The position numbers were made by a program, and so were the translations under genes. 64,000 nucleotides of DNA from Perognathus longimembris pacificus. Its lineage: Eukaryota > Chordata > Mammalia > Rodentia > Heteromyidae. The stretch covers positions 77,290,267 through 77,354,266 of the forward strand of contig NC_063161.1 in the NCBI RefSeq assembly GCF_023159225.1, given 5' to 3'. The number at the start of each line of letters is the position of its first letter. The first letter of the stretch is position 1. This document shows positions 46,554 to 57,797 of this stretch, piece after piece. The notes under the pieces are model-generated. The model was not told where the DNA came from. It saw nothing but the letters and a program-made list of their open reading frames with translations, and made no database searches.

Positions 46554-49500
46554 ATGGAAGGGAACAAACCACACCTATCCATGATCGCTTTGAATATAAT
46601 TGGTATAAATTCTCCAATAAAGAGAAGCAGACTGCCAGAGTGGATCCATAAACAAAAAATTGCTATCTGTTGTCTTCAAGAGACCCATCTTACAGCAAGA
46701 GACAAAAACAGGCTCCGAATGAAAGGATGGAGCAAGACCTTCCAAGCAAACGCACCTACCAAAACGGGAGGGGTAGCCATCCTGATTTCAGACAAGCTAG
46801 ACTTCTTATTAAAATCAGTTCAAAAAAATAAAGAAGGACAACACATTTTAATACAATGAAAAATCCAGAATCAAGATATCATTTATACGGTCAAGATAAA
46901 TTTATACTCACCGAACAAAAGAGGCCCTACATCTGTCAAACAAATTCTTTCAGAACTATAGAACAAGATATGTTGGGCACTGGCTTGCAGCTTTAAGAGG
47001 CAGTCCTAGCTGGCCTGCCTCTTCTCCAGCCTTGGGGCCGGGTGGCTGCTAGGACCACGTGGCTGCTAGCCCCATCTGCCTTCTCTGTGTCCAGAACCTG
47101 AAAGGCAGCAAAGGCGGATCTAACCAGCCCCACCTCCAGCCTCAGACCGCGCATGCACCAAGATGGCGGCAGGCGATCAACCCAGAGGTGGTCCTGTGGG
47201 CCGTGACGTCCGCCCTTAGAGGAAGTCCCATGATGTCACCCTTGATGGACAGCCTAACCAGCCTATCACAGTGCCTAGCTAGCCGCTCCAAATCCCTCCC
47301 CTTCCGGCTACCATTACTGCTATATAAATCCAGTCCCAGAATAAAGCCTCAGATGAATGAATGCTAGACTTCTCCCCAGATCGCCTGAGTGTCTTTTCTG
47401 GGCTGCAAGCAGGCAGTACACGGCTCTTCTACCTCTTCTCAGCTTGACCCTGTGGGATACGCTGAGTGCTTCTCCTGCCAGCGGGGGAAGCCCGTGGGCC
47501 GAGAATCCTGACAAAGATAGACCCAAATACAAGCATAATGGGAGATTTTAATATTCAATTCTCTCCAAGAGACAGATCCAACACACAGAGTATAAGCAGG
47601 GGAGCCAAAGACCTAAGTAACACCATATCACACATGGATCTGATAGATCTGTACAGAGTTTTTCACCCTACAGAGACCCAATACACATTCTTCTCAACAG
47701 TCCATGGTACATACTCCAAAACAGATCATGGCAAAGTCCACACAAATAACCTCAGCAAATACAAGAGTATTGACATTATCCCATGTATTCTATCTGATCA
47801 CAGTGGAATCAAGGTAACCCTCAATAACAAAGGATACCACAGAAACTACATAAATACTTGGAGGCTAAACCCCTCACTGTTATCTAACACTTGGGTCACA
47901 GAGCAAATTAAGGACAAAATTAACGAATTCACAAGCCACAATGACAATGAAAATACATTACAAAGAAACCTATGGGATACAGCAAAGGCAATGCTGAGGG
48001 TCAAGATCATTGCCCTCAGCGCACAATTAAAAGAATGGAATCAGAACAGGTAAATAACCTCATGATGCATCTAAAACGACTAGGAGAGAGATCACAAAGA
48101 TTAAAGAAGAGGTATATCTGATTGAGAATAGAAAGACCATTCAACAAATAAATAAAACTAAAAGCTGGTTCTTTGAGAAACTAAATAAAATTGACAGACC
48201 CCTTGCAAGACTCACAAAATAAAGAAGAGACGAGACTCATATCCATAAGAGCAGGGGCTCCACCGGAAAAATTACAACAAATACACAGGATATTCGAACA
48301 ATAATAAGGAACTATTTCCAGACCCTTTACTCACTAAAGAATGAAAATTTTACAGAAATGGATCAGTTAGAGAAGTATAAACTGCACAAACTGAATCAAG
48401 AAGAAATAAATTCACTAAACCAATAACTTACAGCGAGATACAGGAGGTAATCAAGAGCCTCCCATCAAAGAAAAGCCCAGGCCCGGATGGATTCACCAAT
48501 AAATTCTATAAAACCTTCAGTAAGGAGCTAATACTAATACTCCTCAAACTCTTCCACAAAATAGAAACAGAGGGAGAAATCCCAAACTCATTCTATGAAG
48601 CTAATATTATACTCATCCCCAAACCAGGCAAAGACTCCCCTCCCCCCCCAAAAAAAATAGAATTACAGACCAATATCACTAATGAACACAAATGCAAAGC
48701 TCCTCAACAAAGTATTAGCTAACAGGATCCAGAAACCGATCAAGAAAACAACACATCATGATCAAGCAGGCTTCATCCCACAGACACAAGGATGGTTCAA
48801 CATCCGCAAATCAATAAACATAATTCACCACATCAACACAGCTAAGACCAAGAACCACATCATCATCTCAGCCGATGCCTCAAAAACCTTTGACAAAATA
48901 CAACACCCATACATGTTAAAAGCACTGGAGAGAACAGGAATAGAGGGAACATTCTTTAAAACAATAAAAGCCATATACAACAGACCAACTGCTATTATCA
49001 CATTAAACGGGGAGAAACTAAAACCATTTCCCCTAAACTCAGGAAAAGACAAGGATGCCCACTCTCCCTGCTTCTATTCAACATAATGCTGGAATCCCTA
49101 GCCATAGCAATAAGGAAAGAGGAGGGCATCAAAGGAATCCACATTGGCAAAGAAAAAATCAAACTATCCCAATTCGCAGATGACATGATCTTATATTGAA
49201 GGACCCAAAAAATTCAGTCCCCAAACTCCTATACCTAATAAACCATTTTGGCAAAGTAGCAGGGTACAAAATCAACCCACAAAAATCAGCAGCTTTTCTG
49301 TACACCAGCAATGTACAAGCATAAAAGGAAATTAAGGAAATAATACCATTTACAATAGCTAAAAGAATAACTTACCTAGGGATTAACCTAACTAAATAAG
49401 TGAATGACCTATTCTATGAGAACTATAAAAATCTAAAAAGGGAAATCAAAGAGGACTCAAGGAGATGGAAAGACTTCCCATGCTCATGGGTAGGCAGAAT

Positions 49501-50644
49501 CAATATAGTGAAAATGGCCATATTGCCCAAAGTGTTATACAAATTCAATGCAATCCCCATCAAGATCCCAGCTACATTCTTCACTGAAATAGAGAAAACA
49601 ACCCATAAATTCATATGGAACAGCAAAAGACCTAGAATAGCCAAAGCAAATCAGAATGCCAGACTTCAAGGTCTATTATAGAGCCATCATAACAAAAACA
49701 GCCTGGTATTGGTATAAAAACAGACCTGAAGACCAATGGAATAGAATAGAATAGAAGACCCAGAAATAAAGCCGCATTCTTACAGTCAGCTGATATTCGA
49801 CAAAGGAGCTAAGGACATACAATGGAAAAAACAGCCTCTTCAACTACTAGTGCTGGAAAACTGGGCAGCCACATGTAGAAAACTCAAAGTAGACCCTAGC
49901 CTATCACCATGCACCAAGATCAACTCAAAATGGATTAAGGACCTCAACATCAGACCTAAATCCTTGAAACTACTGAAGGACAGAGTAGGAAAGACGCTAG
50001 AAATTATAGGTACAGGTAGGAACTTCCTGAATATAGTCCCAGGGGCATAACAGATAAGGGAGAGACTCAACAAATGGGACTACTAAGTTTCTGCACAGCT
50101 AAAGACATAGCCACCAAACTAGAAAGACAGCCAACCATATGGGAAAGAATCTTCACCAGCACAGCAAGACAAAGGCCTAATATCCATCATCTACAGAGAA
50201 CTCAAAAAACTAACACCCTCCAAACCCAGTAAACCAATTACTAAATGGGCAAAGGAGCTAAAGAGACACTTCACAGGAGAAGAAATAAAAATTGCAAAGA
50301 AACATATGAGGAAGTGTTCAACATCCCTGGCAGTAAAGGAAATGCAAATAAAAACAACCCTGAGATACCACCTCACTCCAGTTAGAATGGCCTATACTCT
50401 GAACTCAGCCAACAACAAGTGCTGGAGGGGATGCAGGGAAAGAGGAACCCTTATCCACTGTTGGTGGGAGTGCAAATTAGTACAACCACTTTGGAGAACA
50501 ATATGGAGGTTCCTCAAAAAGCTCATCATAGACATACCCTATGACCCAGCCATACCACTCCTAGGCATCTATCCTAACAACAGGTCTCAGGATATCACAA
50601 AGACCTCTGCACATCCATGTTTATTGCTGCACAATTCACAATAG
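46554..50644 (+). pseudogene. L1 ORF2 pseudogene (endonuclease, RT, Cys-rich end)
   Basis: The open pieces are in order. Endonuclease start, 46554-46859 (LNIIGINSPIKR, CCLQETHL). Endonuclease second part, from 47532 (MGDFNIQFSPRDRS, SDHSGIK). RT part, 48682-49086 ([14 protein letters not shown]). The catalytic FADD is at 49173-49184, followed by a stop at 49197. Thumb-like part 49400-49681. Cys-rich C-terminus 50306-50644 (CWRGC, HCWWECK). The family's ORF2 nicks DNA and reverse-transcribes RNA in cis. Here many stops, frame shifts and the LTR insertion destroy it. Confidence 0.9.
46971..47513 (+). mobile_element. Solo LTR, class II (IAP/ERVK-like), 543 bp, in L1
   Basis: It begins TGTTGGGCAC and ends ATCCTGACA. 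AAGATA flanks it exactly at 46965-46970 and 47514-47519. Visible promoter-type signals are CACGTG (47056-47061), AAGATGGCGGC (47160-47170), TGACGTCC (near 47205), TATATAA (47321-47327) and AATAAA (47340-47345). It is GC-rich compared with the L1 around it. The L1 reading resumes directly after the second AAGATA. It is a recombination product of a provirus and has no viral genes. Confidence 0.92.
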
Positions 50645-51340
50645 CCAAAATATGGCAACAACCCAGATGCCCCACTACAGATGAATGGATCCAAAAAATG
50701 TGGTACCTATACACAATGGAATACTACATAGCGGTTAGAAATGATAAAATATTAGTGTTTGCAGGGAAATGGTCAGAACTTGACAAATAATGTTGAGCGA
50801 GACAAGCCTAGAACACAGAGAACAAAGGGGCATGGATGGTCTCCTTGATATATGACTGTTAGGGTTGGGGGGCAGGGGAGACCAGTAGAGACCAGGTCAG
50901 TGAAACAAAAAACTTCTTTTCAAATGGTATTTCCACAGGTTTGGGTCAGCGACCTTACATCATGTATCTAAAACCAAACAACTACTAAACATAAAAAGGT
51001 CTAGAATAGACCTGTCAATGGATCACAATAGCTCAACAGCTATGTACATATGATCACATAAGACGAGGATAAGCAAAAACAACTCCAAGAGAAGGACACA
51101 GGAGGATTCTATTGTTGACATTACATTTAAAGTTCTAGGTGAATTTCCTTTGGCGTAAGCTATGTGGTTACTGTATATGATTTTGGTACACTGGGTATTA
51201 TATATATATGCCTACCTGATCTAGGGAAGGGAAAGAAAAATGAGGGTGTAAGATATCGCAAGAAATGTACTCACTGCCTTATCATATAACTGCACCCCTT
51301 TTGCACACCTTGCCAACAAAATTTAATTAAAAAAAAAAAA

Positions 51341-52939
51341 GATCAAGATAACTTGGGCCAATTCTCTTATGGTGCTCCTTGCCTACTACTACTCTGGCCA
51401 AACTGCTCCATCAAGCCTATGTGGTACTGAAAAAGTGAGCTTTCTTTCTCCTAAGCCGATTTGATAATTTCACCTCCTGCTCAGAATCCTCCTGCCTGTG
51501 TACACATTCTCCCAGCATGAAGTCAACTTAAAATCTCTCAAGGGTGGGGGGGGACAGGTAATAGAGTTTAGTATTAGACAGGGAAAGACTGTGGGAAGCT
51601 GGTGAGCTTCATCTGGAACCACTCCAACTTTCTGACATACAATGTTTAGCAAAAGTAAGAAAAACAGTAACCAGCCCACTACCCTCTGCAGCTAGTTTAT
51701 TTCTCAGAACCTGTTTTTGCTCTGAAATCTCTGAATGCAGGCAATGTCATGCTCTGCAATTCTCATTTAAATATTTTCATTTAATATTTATTTAAAATTT
51801 AATATTTAAATAAATTTAAATGTGTATTTAAATTTAAAATATAAGCCTCATTTAAACATAAGCCTCAATTTTACTATACACATTTACAAAGCACAAAATT
51901 AACAAGTTTAATATTTTGAAAATTTTGAAAGTAGCTTTTTATATTCTTGTCCAATGGAAGCAAAATTAATTTAACTCCAGTCACAGCAGTATTTTAAAGG
52001 CATGGACAGGACTATATCGCTGGATAGTAATGGACCATTTGCTGAGGCTGCACTTGTCCACTCTGAGATACTTGACCTCACTCATGTAACAACACTGACA
52101 ACAAACACCTGGTATTCAGTCTAGAGAAGCTTTCAAAACCAGTCTGGAAATATTTTGCATATAAGCATCTAAATACTCCTTTTCCAGTGGATATTCTTGC
52201 ACATCAAAATACATCAAGTCTAAAGACAGACTAGTTAGTTGTCTAGGTAAACAAATAAGGTCAACAGACCCCATTACTAATAATGCTATCAATTTTGCAT
52301 TACCTCAGAGTAAATTAACTTGTTTGTCATCCATGGTGAAAAGTAATAAACCAAGTGGAAAAAATGTAATTTACCACAAATCATTGACAATATAACAATA
52401 ATGACAAAGCCATATGCTACAAGAAATCTGTTCGAAGGTAGAAATGGTTATGAGACATCTATCTCATATCCCTTTAATGCAATGTGGAAATATATCACTC
52501 TAGTACATATACAGATATAGAATCAGAGTACCCACATTCAACATTCAGCACAAAAGCAGACAAGAACAGTGTCACAATAGGTTGTACAACAAAACAAATG
52601 GCAGCATCTCTTTTTCTTGTTATACTTTGTGTTCTCTGTGCTCTTTATTCAGTTAGCTATCACCTGCCATCTTCCTCAGAGTACCTAAGTCATCATGCTA
52701 CTATTTAATCCTTCTTTAAAGTGGAACAGTGACACTTATTCATCTGTATCACAAATCAACAAACACTAATAATTTTGAAATAGGCAAAAGTAATATAATT
52801 CTACAGCATACATTTTGAACGGGGCAATAATTCATTACATTCATGAGAAAAATACTAAAATAAAATGTAATCGCAAATTTTGAAAATAAAGAAATCTTAG
52901 AGATATGAGGAAGTTAATAAGAAATACAGAGAAATGTAT
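51341..52939. other. No gene; AT-rich palindromic patch at 51767-51850
   Basis: Unassigned. The patch 51767-51850 is built of ATTTAAAT/TATTTAAA units that pair with themselves. No frame has a recognisable domain. Confidence 0.4.
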
Positions 52940-53242
52940 TGTTAGGTTTATTAAAGTAGGTAGCCGATAAAGGAGAACGCCATGGGGTAGTCAGGCAAGA
53001 GAGAAAGTTTATTACAGAACTGCTGGCCTGTGGCCAATGTGATGCATGGCCAGAGATAAGGGGCAACACCTACCGGGCCCTGCCTTATCTAGGGCAGGGA
53101 CAGGAGGGTGTGGCCAGGTAGGATGTGACCTCAAGGAAGGGGGAGGTAACTGCCTCCAGGTATGCCAGTTACCTAGGTAACTGGGTGGAGACTTAACCAG
53201 GTGAAGGCATCTGCATGGAGCCCTCCCGGAGCGGACCTTACA
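52940..53242 (-). mobile_element. 3' LTR of the two-LTR element
   Basis: 303 bp. Minus-strand AATAAA corresponds to TTTATT at 53008-53013. It holds the perfect palindrome AGTTACCTAGGTAACT around 53168-53181. By eye it agrees with the other LTR at roughly nine of ten positions, with small indels. Confidence 0.85.
53168..53181. promoter_or_regulatory. RFX X-box-like palindrome in the 3' LTR
   Basis: GTTACCTAGGTAAC fits the RFX-family consensus GTNRCC-N(0-3)-RGYAAC. It lies in the first half of the LTR read on the minus strand, where U3 control sites are expected. A further GGTAACTG half-site lies just upstream on the plus strand, near 53145. Binding is not shown by sequence alone. Confidence 0.5.
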
Positions 53243-53737
53243 TTCCAGCATTTTAATAGTTATGAGAAAGGACAGAAAGGACGAAGACTCTCTCTGGCTA
53301 CTTCCTGCTGGCAAGGGGCGTTGACAATAGGGTTAAAGGCGGAAATGTGGCCCCCTCCAGTAGAAGGCAAGCAGCAGCTGTCCCTTTGTGGTAGATGCCA
53401 GTCCTTGAATGAAGTCTGGATGAAGTTTCATGAGTCAAGGGCTTGACCAAAAAAAATAATAATTTAAGGCAAAAGGAAGGGTTAAGGGCAGAAAATTAAA
53501 AATTGGATGACTTGGCTTGTTCTTACACTCAGGTATGGACATTAAATGGACAAGCTACTATTTCGTGATCCCCAGGCTTTGATTAATTTTGAAAGGGCAA
53601 GAGTAAAGTGACTCCATTTAGGATGTGACATCATTCTCCTCTTACTCCTCTTCATGATTCTTTGTTCCCCAAATTGGCTGAGTCCCAGGGGTCTAGGTGC
53701 TTGTTGCTGGAATGGCTCGCCCCAGTTGGCATTCACA

Positions 53738-53960
53738 GGGGTTTGAACACAGGGCCTGGGCACTGTCCCTGAGCACTTCTGCTGGAAGCTAGTACTCTAC
53801 CACTTGAGCAACAGTGCCACTTCCAGCAATTGGCTAGTTAGAGATCAGTCTCTTGTGCCATGCTTCCAGCCTGGCTCTTCACTGGTTAGTTGGGAGATGG
53901 GAGTTTTAGAAAGATTTTCTGTCCGGGCTGGCATCAAAATGCAAACCAAGGAGTCTTTGC
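53738..53960 (-). mobile_element. Composite SINE remnant inside the retroelement
   Basis: GTTTGAACACAGGGCCTGGG and CTAGTACTCTACCACTTGAG are the reverse Geo module. Further right, GGTTAGTTGGGAGATGGGAG and TTTCTGTCCGGGCTGGCATC resemble the reverse linker and end of a 7SL head. A related block (GGCTAGTTAGAGATCAGTCT...CCAGCCTGGCT) occurs just before, as if part of the SINE were duplicated. The poly(A) part is not clear. Confidence 0.6.
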
Positions 53961-54857
53961 CACAAAAGGCCCTTTTTTATTCCCAATTAAAGCAACAAGG
54001 AGACCAAGAGGAAGAGAGTTTACCTGCACCTTGTCAAGAATTGACCAACATACTTGCCAGAATTCTGCAATGACAAAACTCAATATATGTAATGAGAGTT
54101 TTAGCACAGATATATAGTTGGATGGACATACAAAGAATGACATGCTGGTTTCACATCACTGTTTAAATCATAGCTAACAATTACACACCAATTTAACAAG
54201 CTTTGTCTTATATCAATTTAAGACATACCCAGACCATCTTTTCCCTACACTGTTTCTTCAATTCCCTTTTCAAAGACTTCACTAACAAATGACATTTGCA
54301 GACAAACATACACACATGGAACACACATACACACTGTGCACATAGGTTTTACAGCACACAAAAATGAATTTTGGCTGTAGACCCTTTAGGAATTCCAACA
54401 GCAAATGAAATTTTGTCCAATATTCTACAACCACATGGTCAGCTAGATAAACAAAAACTTTGCTAACAAACAAAAATTTTCAGATTAAAAAATAGAGAAA
54501 ACATATTTTGATAAACCAATTCAGCTCAAGTGGAATGCCATGGTGACCGAACGGGGGCTAGGAGGACAGAACACGTGGCATGGCATAATGATGCCTGAGA
54601 TGGTGCCTGTTAAACCCAATATTCACCACATGGTCAATGCTAGAGAAAATAGGCAACTTTTAGATATTTTTACTGACAAAGCACATTGGTGGTTGAACCT
54701 CAGTTTTGAAAGCCTGTGAAAAGAGGCAGCTTTGTTAGCAAGGCACACTATCAGGATGGTATGACTTGGAGTTTTATAAAGTAAGCAAGCAAGCAGGCAG
54801 ACCAGAGAAGGAGAAAGAGAAAGGAGGAGCAAGAGAGGAAAAGAGGGAGAGGGAAGG

Positions 54858-54859
<2 letters not shown>

Positions 54860-54912
<53 letters not shown>
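54860..54912 (+). repeat. (AG)n microsatellite inside the retroelement
   Basis: Uninterrupted AG follows an irregular purine stretch from about 54803. Translations of it give the Leu/Ser and Arg/Glu strings seen in frames here. Confidence 0.95.
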
Positions 54913-54915
<3 letters not shown>

Positions 54916-55491
54916 CACAAAGAGAGCCTGAATATAAGCAACTTCTGACCATTTACCATTGCAATGGCAAAACTGTATCTGTGCGAGTATTTCCAGCAGG
55001 CCTCATTGCACTGTCAAGAGGTATGCTAGCAGCGTCCCAGTTCGGGTGTGAATGTGACTGCAAAAACCCATTAAAGGGAGGGAGGGAGTTGGCCTGGTGA
55101 GTGAATGAGAGCTTACCAGGCAGAAGAGGAGTCAAGACTCCCCCCAGCACCCTCTGGAGAGAGAGAAGGCCAAGCCCCCAAAGCCAAAAGTCCTCAGCAC
55201 TGGAGGTGACCAGACCCTGGGCCTTGGAAGTTCTCTGGCGTGGTACCCGACGACAGAGAACCTGAGCAGCAGTTTCACTAACCAGAGTAGAGAAGTGGTG
55301 CGGACCTGGATGTGGATGTGGAGGCCAGCAATGGTATTGGTGAAAAGTCCAGCGTGGCGTCTCGCAGCAGTTCAGTTTGCGGAAAAAGGGCCGTCAGGAC
55401 TGGGGACACTCCCAGAAAAAAGAAGGAAAAGAGAGGGGAATTCCACCTGTCCTGACTCTTGAGCCCTTTCCCAGTCACAAAGCACCACATA

Positions 55492-55801
55492 TGTTAGGTT
55501 TTTAAAGTAGGTAGCCGGAAAAGGAGAATGCCACGCGGTATTCAGGCAAGAGAGAAAAGTTTTATTACCGAACTGCTGGCCTGTGGCCAAGGTGATGCAT
55601 GGCCAGAGAGAAGGGCTGATCCACCACCCAGCCATGCCTTATCTAGGGCAGGGGCAGGGTGGTGTAGCCAGGTGGATTAGGATGTGACCTCAAGGATGGG
55701 GGAGGTAACTGCCTCCAGGTATGCCAGTTACCAAGGTAACTGGGTGGAGATTTAACCAATTGGGGGCATCTGCATGGAGCCCTCCCGGGGTGGACCTTAC
55801 A
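55492..55801 (-). mobile_element. 5' LTR of the two-LTR element
   Basis: 310 bp. It starts TGTTAGGTTTTTAAAG and ends GGACCTTACA on the plus strand. The RFX-like box is GTTACCAAGGTAAC at 55727-55740: both half-sites are kept although the two spacer bases include a change relative to the other LTR. It differs from the 3' LTR by scattered substitutions and a few indels, so the insertion is not recent. Confidence 0.85.
55727..55740. promoter_or_regulatory. RFX X-box-like site in the 5' LTR
   Basis: GTTACCAAGGTAAC keeps both RFX half-sites (GTTACC and GGTAAC). Position matches the site in the partner LTR. Confidence 0.5.
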
Positions 55802-57068
55802 TGTACTAAATAATTTTAATAAATCAACGTATACATAATTAAATCACTATCAATCATAAGTTATTACATTTATATAAAAACAAAATAATCTTAAGTTTCC
55901 ACAAAAAGCTACAGTAGAATCTACTGTTGAGTTTAGGATAAAGCTTATATTAATTAATAGGCTCAATAAATGTTGAAACTTAAGCACATTGGTTTCTATT
56001 TTTAAACTATACAAATAGAGAAGGGAAAATTGCAATCAAAAAGAAAAACAACACTGTGATTTATTTAAACACCTCAAAATGTCATCATGAAACAGTCCAC
56101 ATGAAAGGACCTACTTCAAATTATTTGCCTTTCACAATACAGATTTTTATTTCACTTGGAAAATTTAATTGTGTTTTGCATGTGACCTTTAAAGCATCAT
56201 TGTCACAGCTCGATGATGATATACAAATAATTTCAATAAAACATCTACCACAGATGGAAAGTCATAAAATCAGAATAGAAATACACAAACTTTATAATCA
56301 TACTTGGAGGAAATTTCTAAAACTTAGTCTTTACCTCTTTAAAAATGAACATAGGCTTGCCAAGTGAATTTCTTGGGAAGACACACTAAAACTACTTAAG
56401 TACCTTCCCCATTACTCTTTGAATAGCCCAATTTCACTGTCCTTTGTAGCTGGTCATCAGTTCTTCAGTCCTCATTATAGCCTTTCCTAAGAATCAATTA
56501 GATTTTATATAGCCCTTCCACATAGCCTATTGAGAACAAGACCCTAAGTCACATTGCACTTTCTCTTTTTAAGTTCTTTTTGCATTCCTTTTCTGCATAT
56601 TACTTTCTTTACATGACACTGCTTTGTCATTAAGGATGTACATAAAAGCCCATTTCACAAGCCAGATTGAGATCCATGAAGGCAGGATCCAGTTTTGTGC
56701 TTCTTTTATATTTCTCACAATAGCTAGCACAAGGTGCATATAAAGCAGGTGTTCTTACCTCCTAATTGACAAAAGGAGTAAGACAGCTACACAAATACAT
56801 AAGAGTAGGAATACAAGGCACAAGCAATACCATGTACTGGCCTTCAAATCTAGATAATTACATCATGATAAATATTAATAGCTATTTGTATGAGATGTCA
56901 TTTGCTCTCATTTTGTACAAGAGTCAAAAGTTGTTTCACAATTTAAGTTTTGAGAAACTAAGGAATAAGTTTTATATTCTACTATTAATAGATAGAAAAA
57001 TCATTGCATGAAACACAATATCATCCTCATAATTCAAATATGTCAAATAAGTCTTTTGAAAGTAACAG
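55802..57068. other. Mostly unassigned; probable L2 tail at 56640-56760
   Basis: GATTGAGATCCATGAAGGCA, CAGGATCCAGTTTTGTGC and ATAGCTAGCACAAGGTGCAT at 56668-56740 follow the order of an L2 3' end on the plus strand. The 103-codon frame at 56056-56367 has no recognised domain. Confidence 0.45.
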
Positions 57069-57292
57069 GGCCAAGTACTGTGGTTCATGCCAGTATGCTA
57101 GCACATACTTAGTGGCCCCAGCTCCGTGCACAGCATATGCAGGAGGATAGCAATTTAAGGCCAACTGCTGGTCAAAAATAGGAGAGACTTTACCTGAAAA
57201 ATAAAGTTTAAAATGGCTGGGAACATGGCTTTGGTGGTATAGTACCTGCCTGACTAACACAAGGCCCTGAGTTCAAACTCCAGTTTGGCGGG
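57069..57292 (+). mobile_element. B1-dID-like composite SINE, diverged
   Basis: GCCAAGTACTGTGGTTCATG opens a 7SL-type head. After an A-rich linker, TGGCTGGGAACATGGCTTTG, CTGCCTGACTAACACAAGG and GAGTTCAAACTCCAG give an ID-like part. Confidence 0.65.
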
Positions 57293-57518
57293 TAAGCAAA
57301 AGTAACTAAATTGCCCAAATCAGAGGTAGGAAATGAATGTGGAAACAGTCAACCAGAGAACTATGGCTTACTTGGCCTGTTGTGGCTAGAGCCCCTGACT
57401 CACCTGGCCCATGAGTATTAAAGTTTTACACCAATAGGATATGATACATAGGAAAAAAATATTGAGGTGCACGTTGACTCTACCAGTATTATCTCCCAAA
57501 AGCATGTGCTTTTGTGGG
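57293..57518. other. No recognisable feature
   Basis: Short unassigned spacer before the inverted L1. Confidence 0.4.
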
Positions 57519-57589
57519 TTTTTTTTTTTCATTTCTTTATTGTCAAAGTGATGAGAGGGGTATAGTTTCATATGTAAGGCACTGAATAC

Positions 57590-57780
57590 TTTTTTTTTTT
57601 TTTTTGCCAGTCCTGGGCCTTGAACTCAGGGCCTGAGCTTCTTTTTGCTCAAGGTTAGCTCTCTGCCACTTGAGCCACAGCGCCACTTCTGGCTGTATTC
57701 TATGTGGTGCTGAGGAGTTGAACCCAGGGCCTCATATATACGAGGCAAGCACTCTTGCCACTAGGTCCTATTCCCAGCCT
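57590..57780 (-). mobile_element. Dimeric SINE (IDL-Geo type) inside the L1
   Basis: Poly(T) at 57590-57605, then GCCAGTCCTGGGCCTTGAAC, CCACTTGAGCCACAGCGCC, GGTGCTGAGGAGTTGAACCC and ATTCCCAGCC. Flanks CACTGAATAC (57580-57589) and CAGTGAGTAC (57781-57790) agree at 8 of 10 bases. Confidence 0.88.
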
Positions 57781-57797
57781 CAGTGAGTACATTTCTT

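Larger units (their letters stand above)
46171..51340 (+). mobile_element. 5'-truncated L1 LINE with target duplication, split by a solo LTR
   Basis: It starts inside the 3' part of ORF1 and runs through ORF2 and the 3' UTR to a poly(A) ending at 51340. GATCAAGATAA occurs at 46160-46170 and again from 51341, with adjacent As extending the match, so this is one target-primed insertion. A 543-bp LTR plus its 6-bp duplication sits in the endonuclease part, leaving about 4.6 kb of L1. ORF2 is broken by stops and frameshifts, so the element is dead. The 3' UTR has GGTTGGGGGGCAGGGGAG and matches the other L1 tails in this window. Confidence 0.93.
52940..55801 (-). mobile_element. Two-LTR, non-coding endogenous retroelement (MaLR-like)
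   Basis: Two similar LTRs (52940-53242 and 55492-55801), both TGTTAGGT...CCTTACA on the plus strand, enclose 2.25 kb. Flanks TGTAT (52935-52939) and TGTAC (55802-55806) agree at 4 of 5 bases. AATAAA in each LTR reads on the minus strand, so the 5' LTR is the right one. Just inside it the minus strand reads TGGTGCTTTGTGACTGGGA, a possible primer-binding site beginning with TGGTG. No gag, protease or pol motif is seen in any frame, so it was probably non-autonomous. Small size, no coding and a probable 5-bp duplication suggest ERVL-MaLR, but this is inferred. Confidence 0.8.

Noticed and set aside
46232..46582. 116-codon minus-strand hydrophobic frame
   Set aside because: It is the antisense shadow of the L1 ORF1/inter-ORF region.
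47059..47367. 102-codon frame inside the solo LTR
   Set aside because: It spans promoter-type LTR sequence and has no gag-like or other domain.
54623..54959. Ser/Leu-rich minus-strand frames resembling a signal peptide
   Set aside because: They are created by the AG microsatellite inside the retroelement.
52940..55801. Two independent solo LTRs instead of one element
   Set aside because: Both LTRs have the same orientation and family, 2.25 kb apart, with flanking bases that match only outside the pair and a primer-site-like sequence just inside one LTR. One insertion explains this better.
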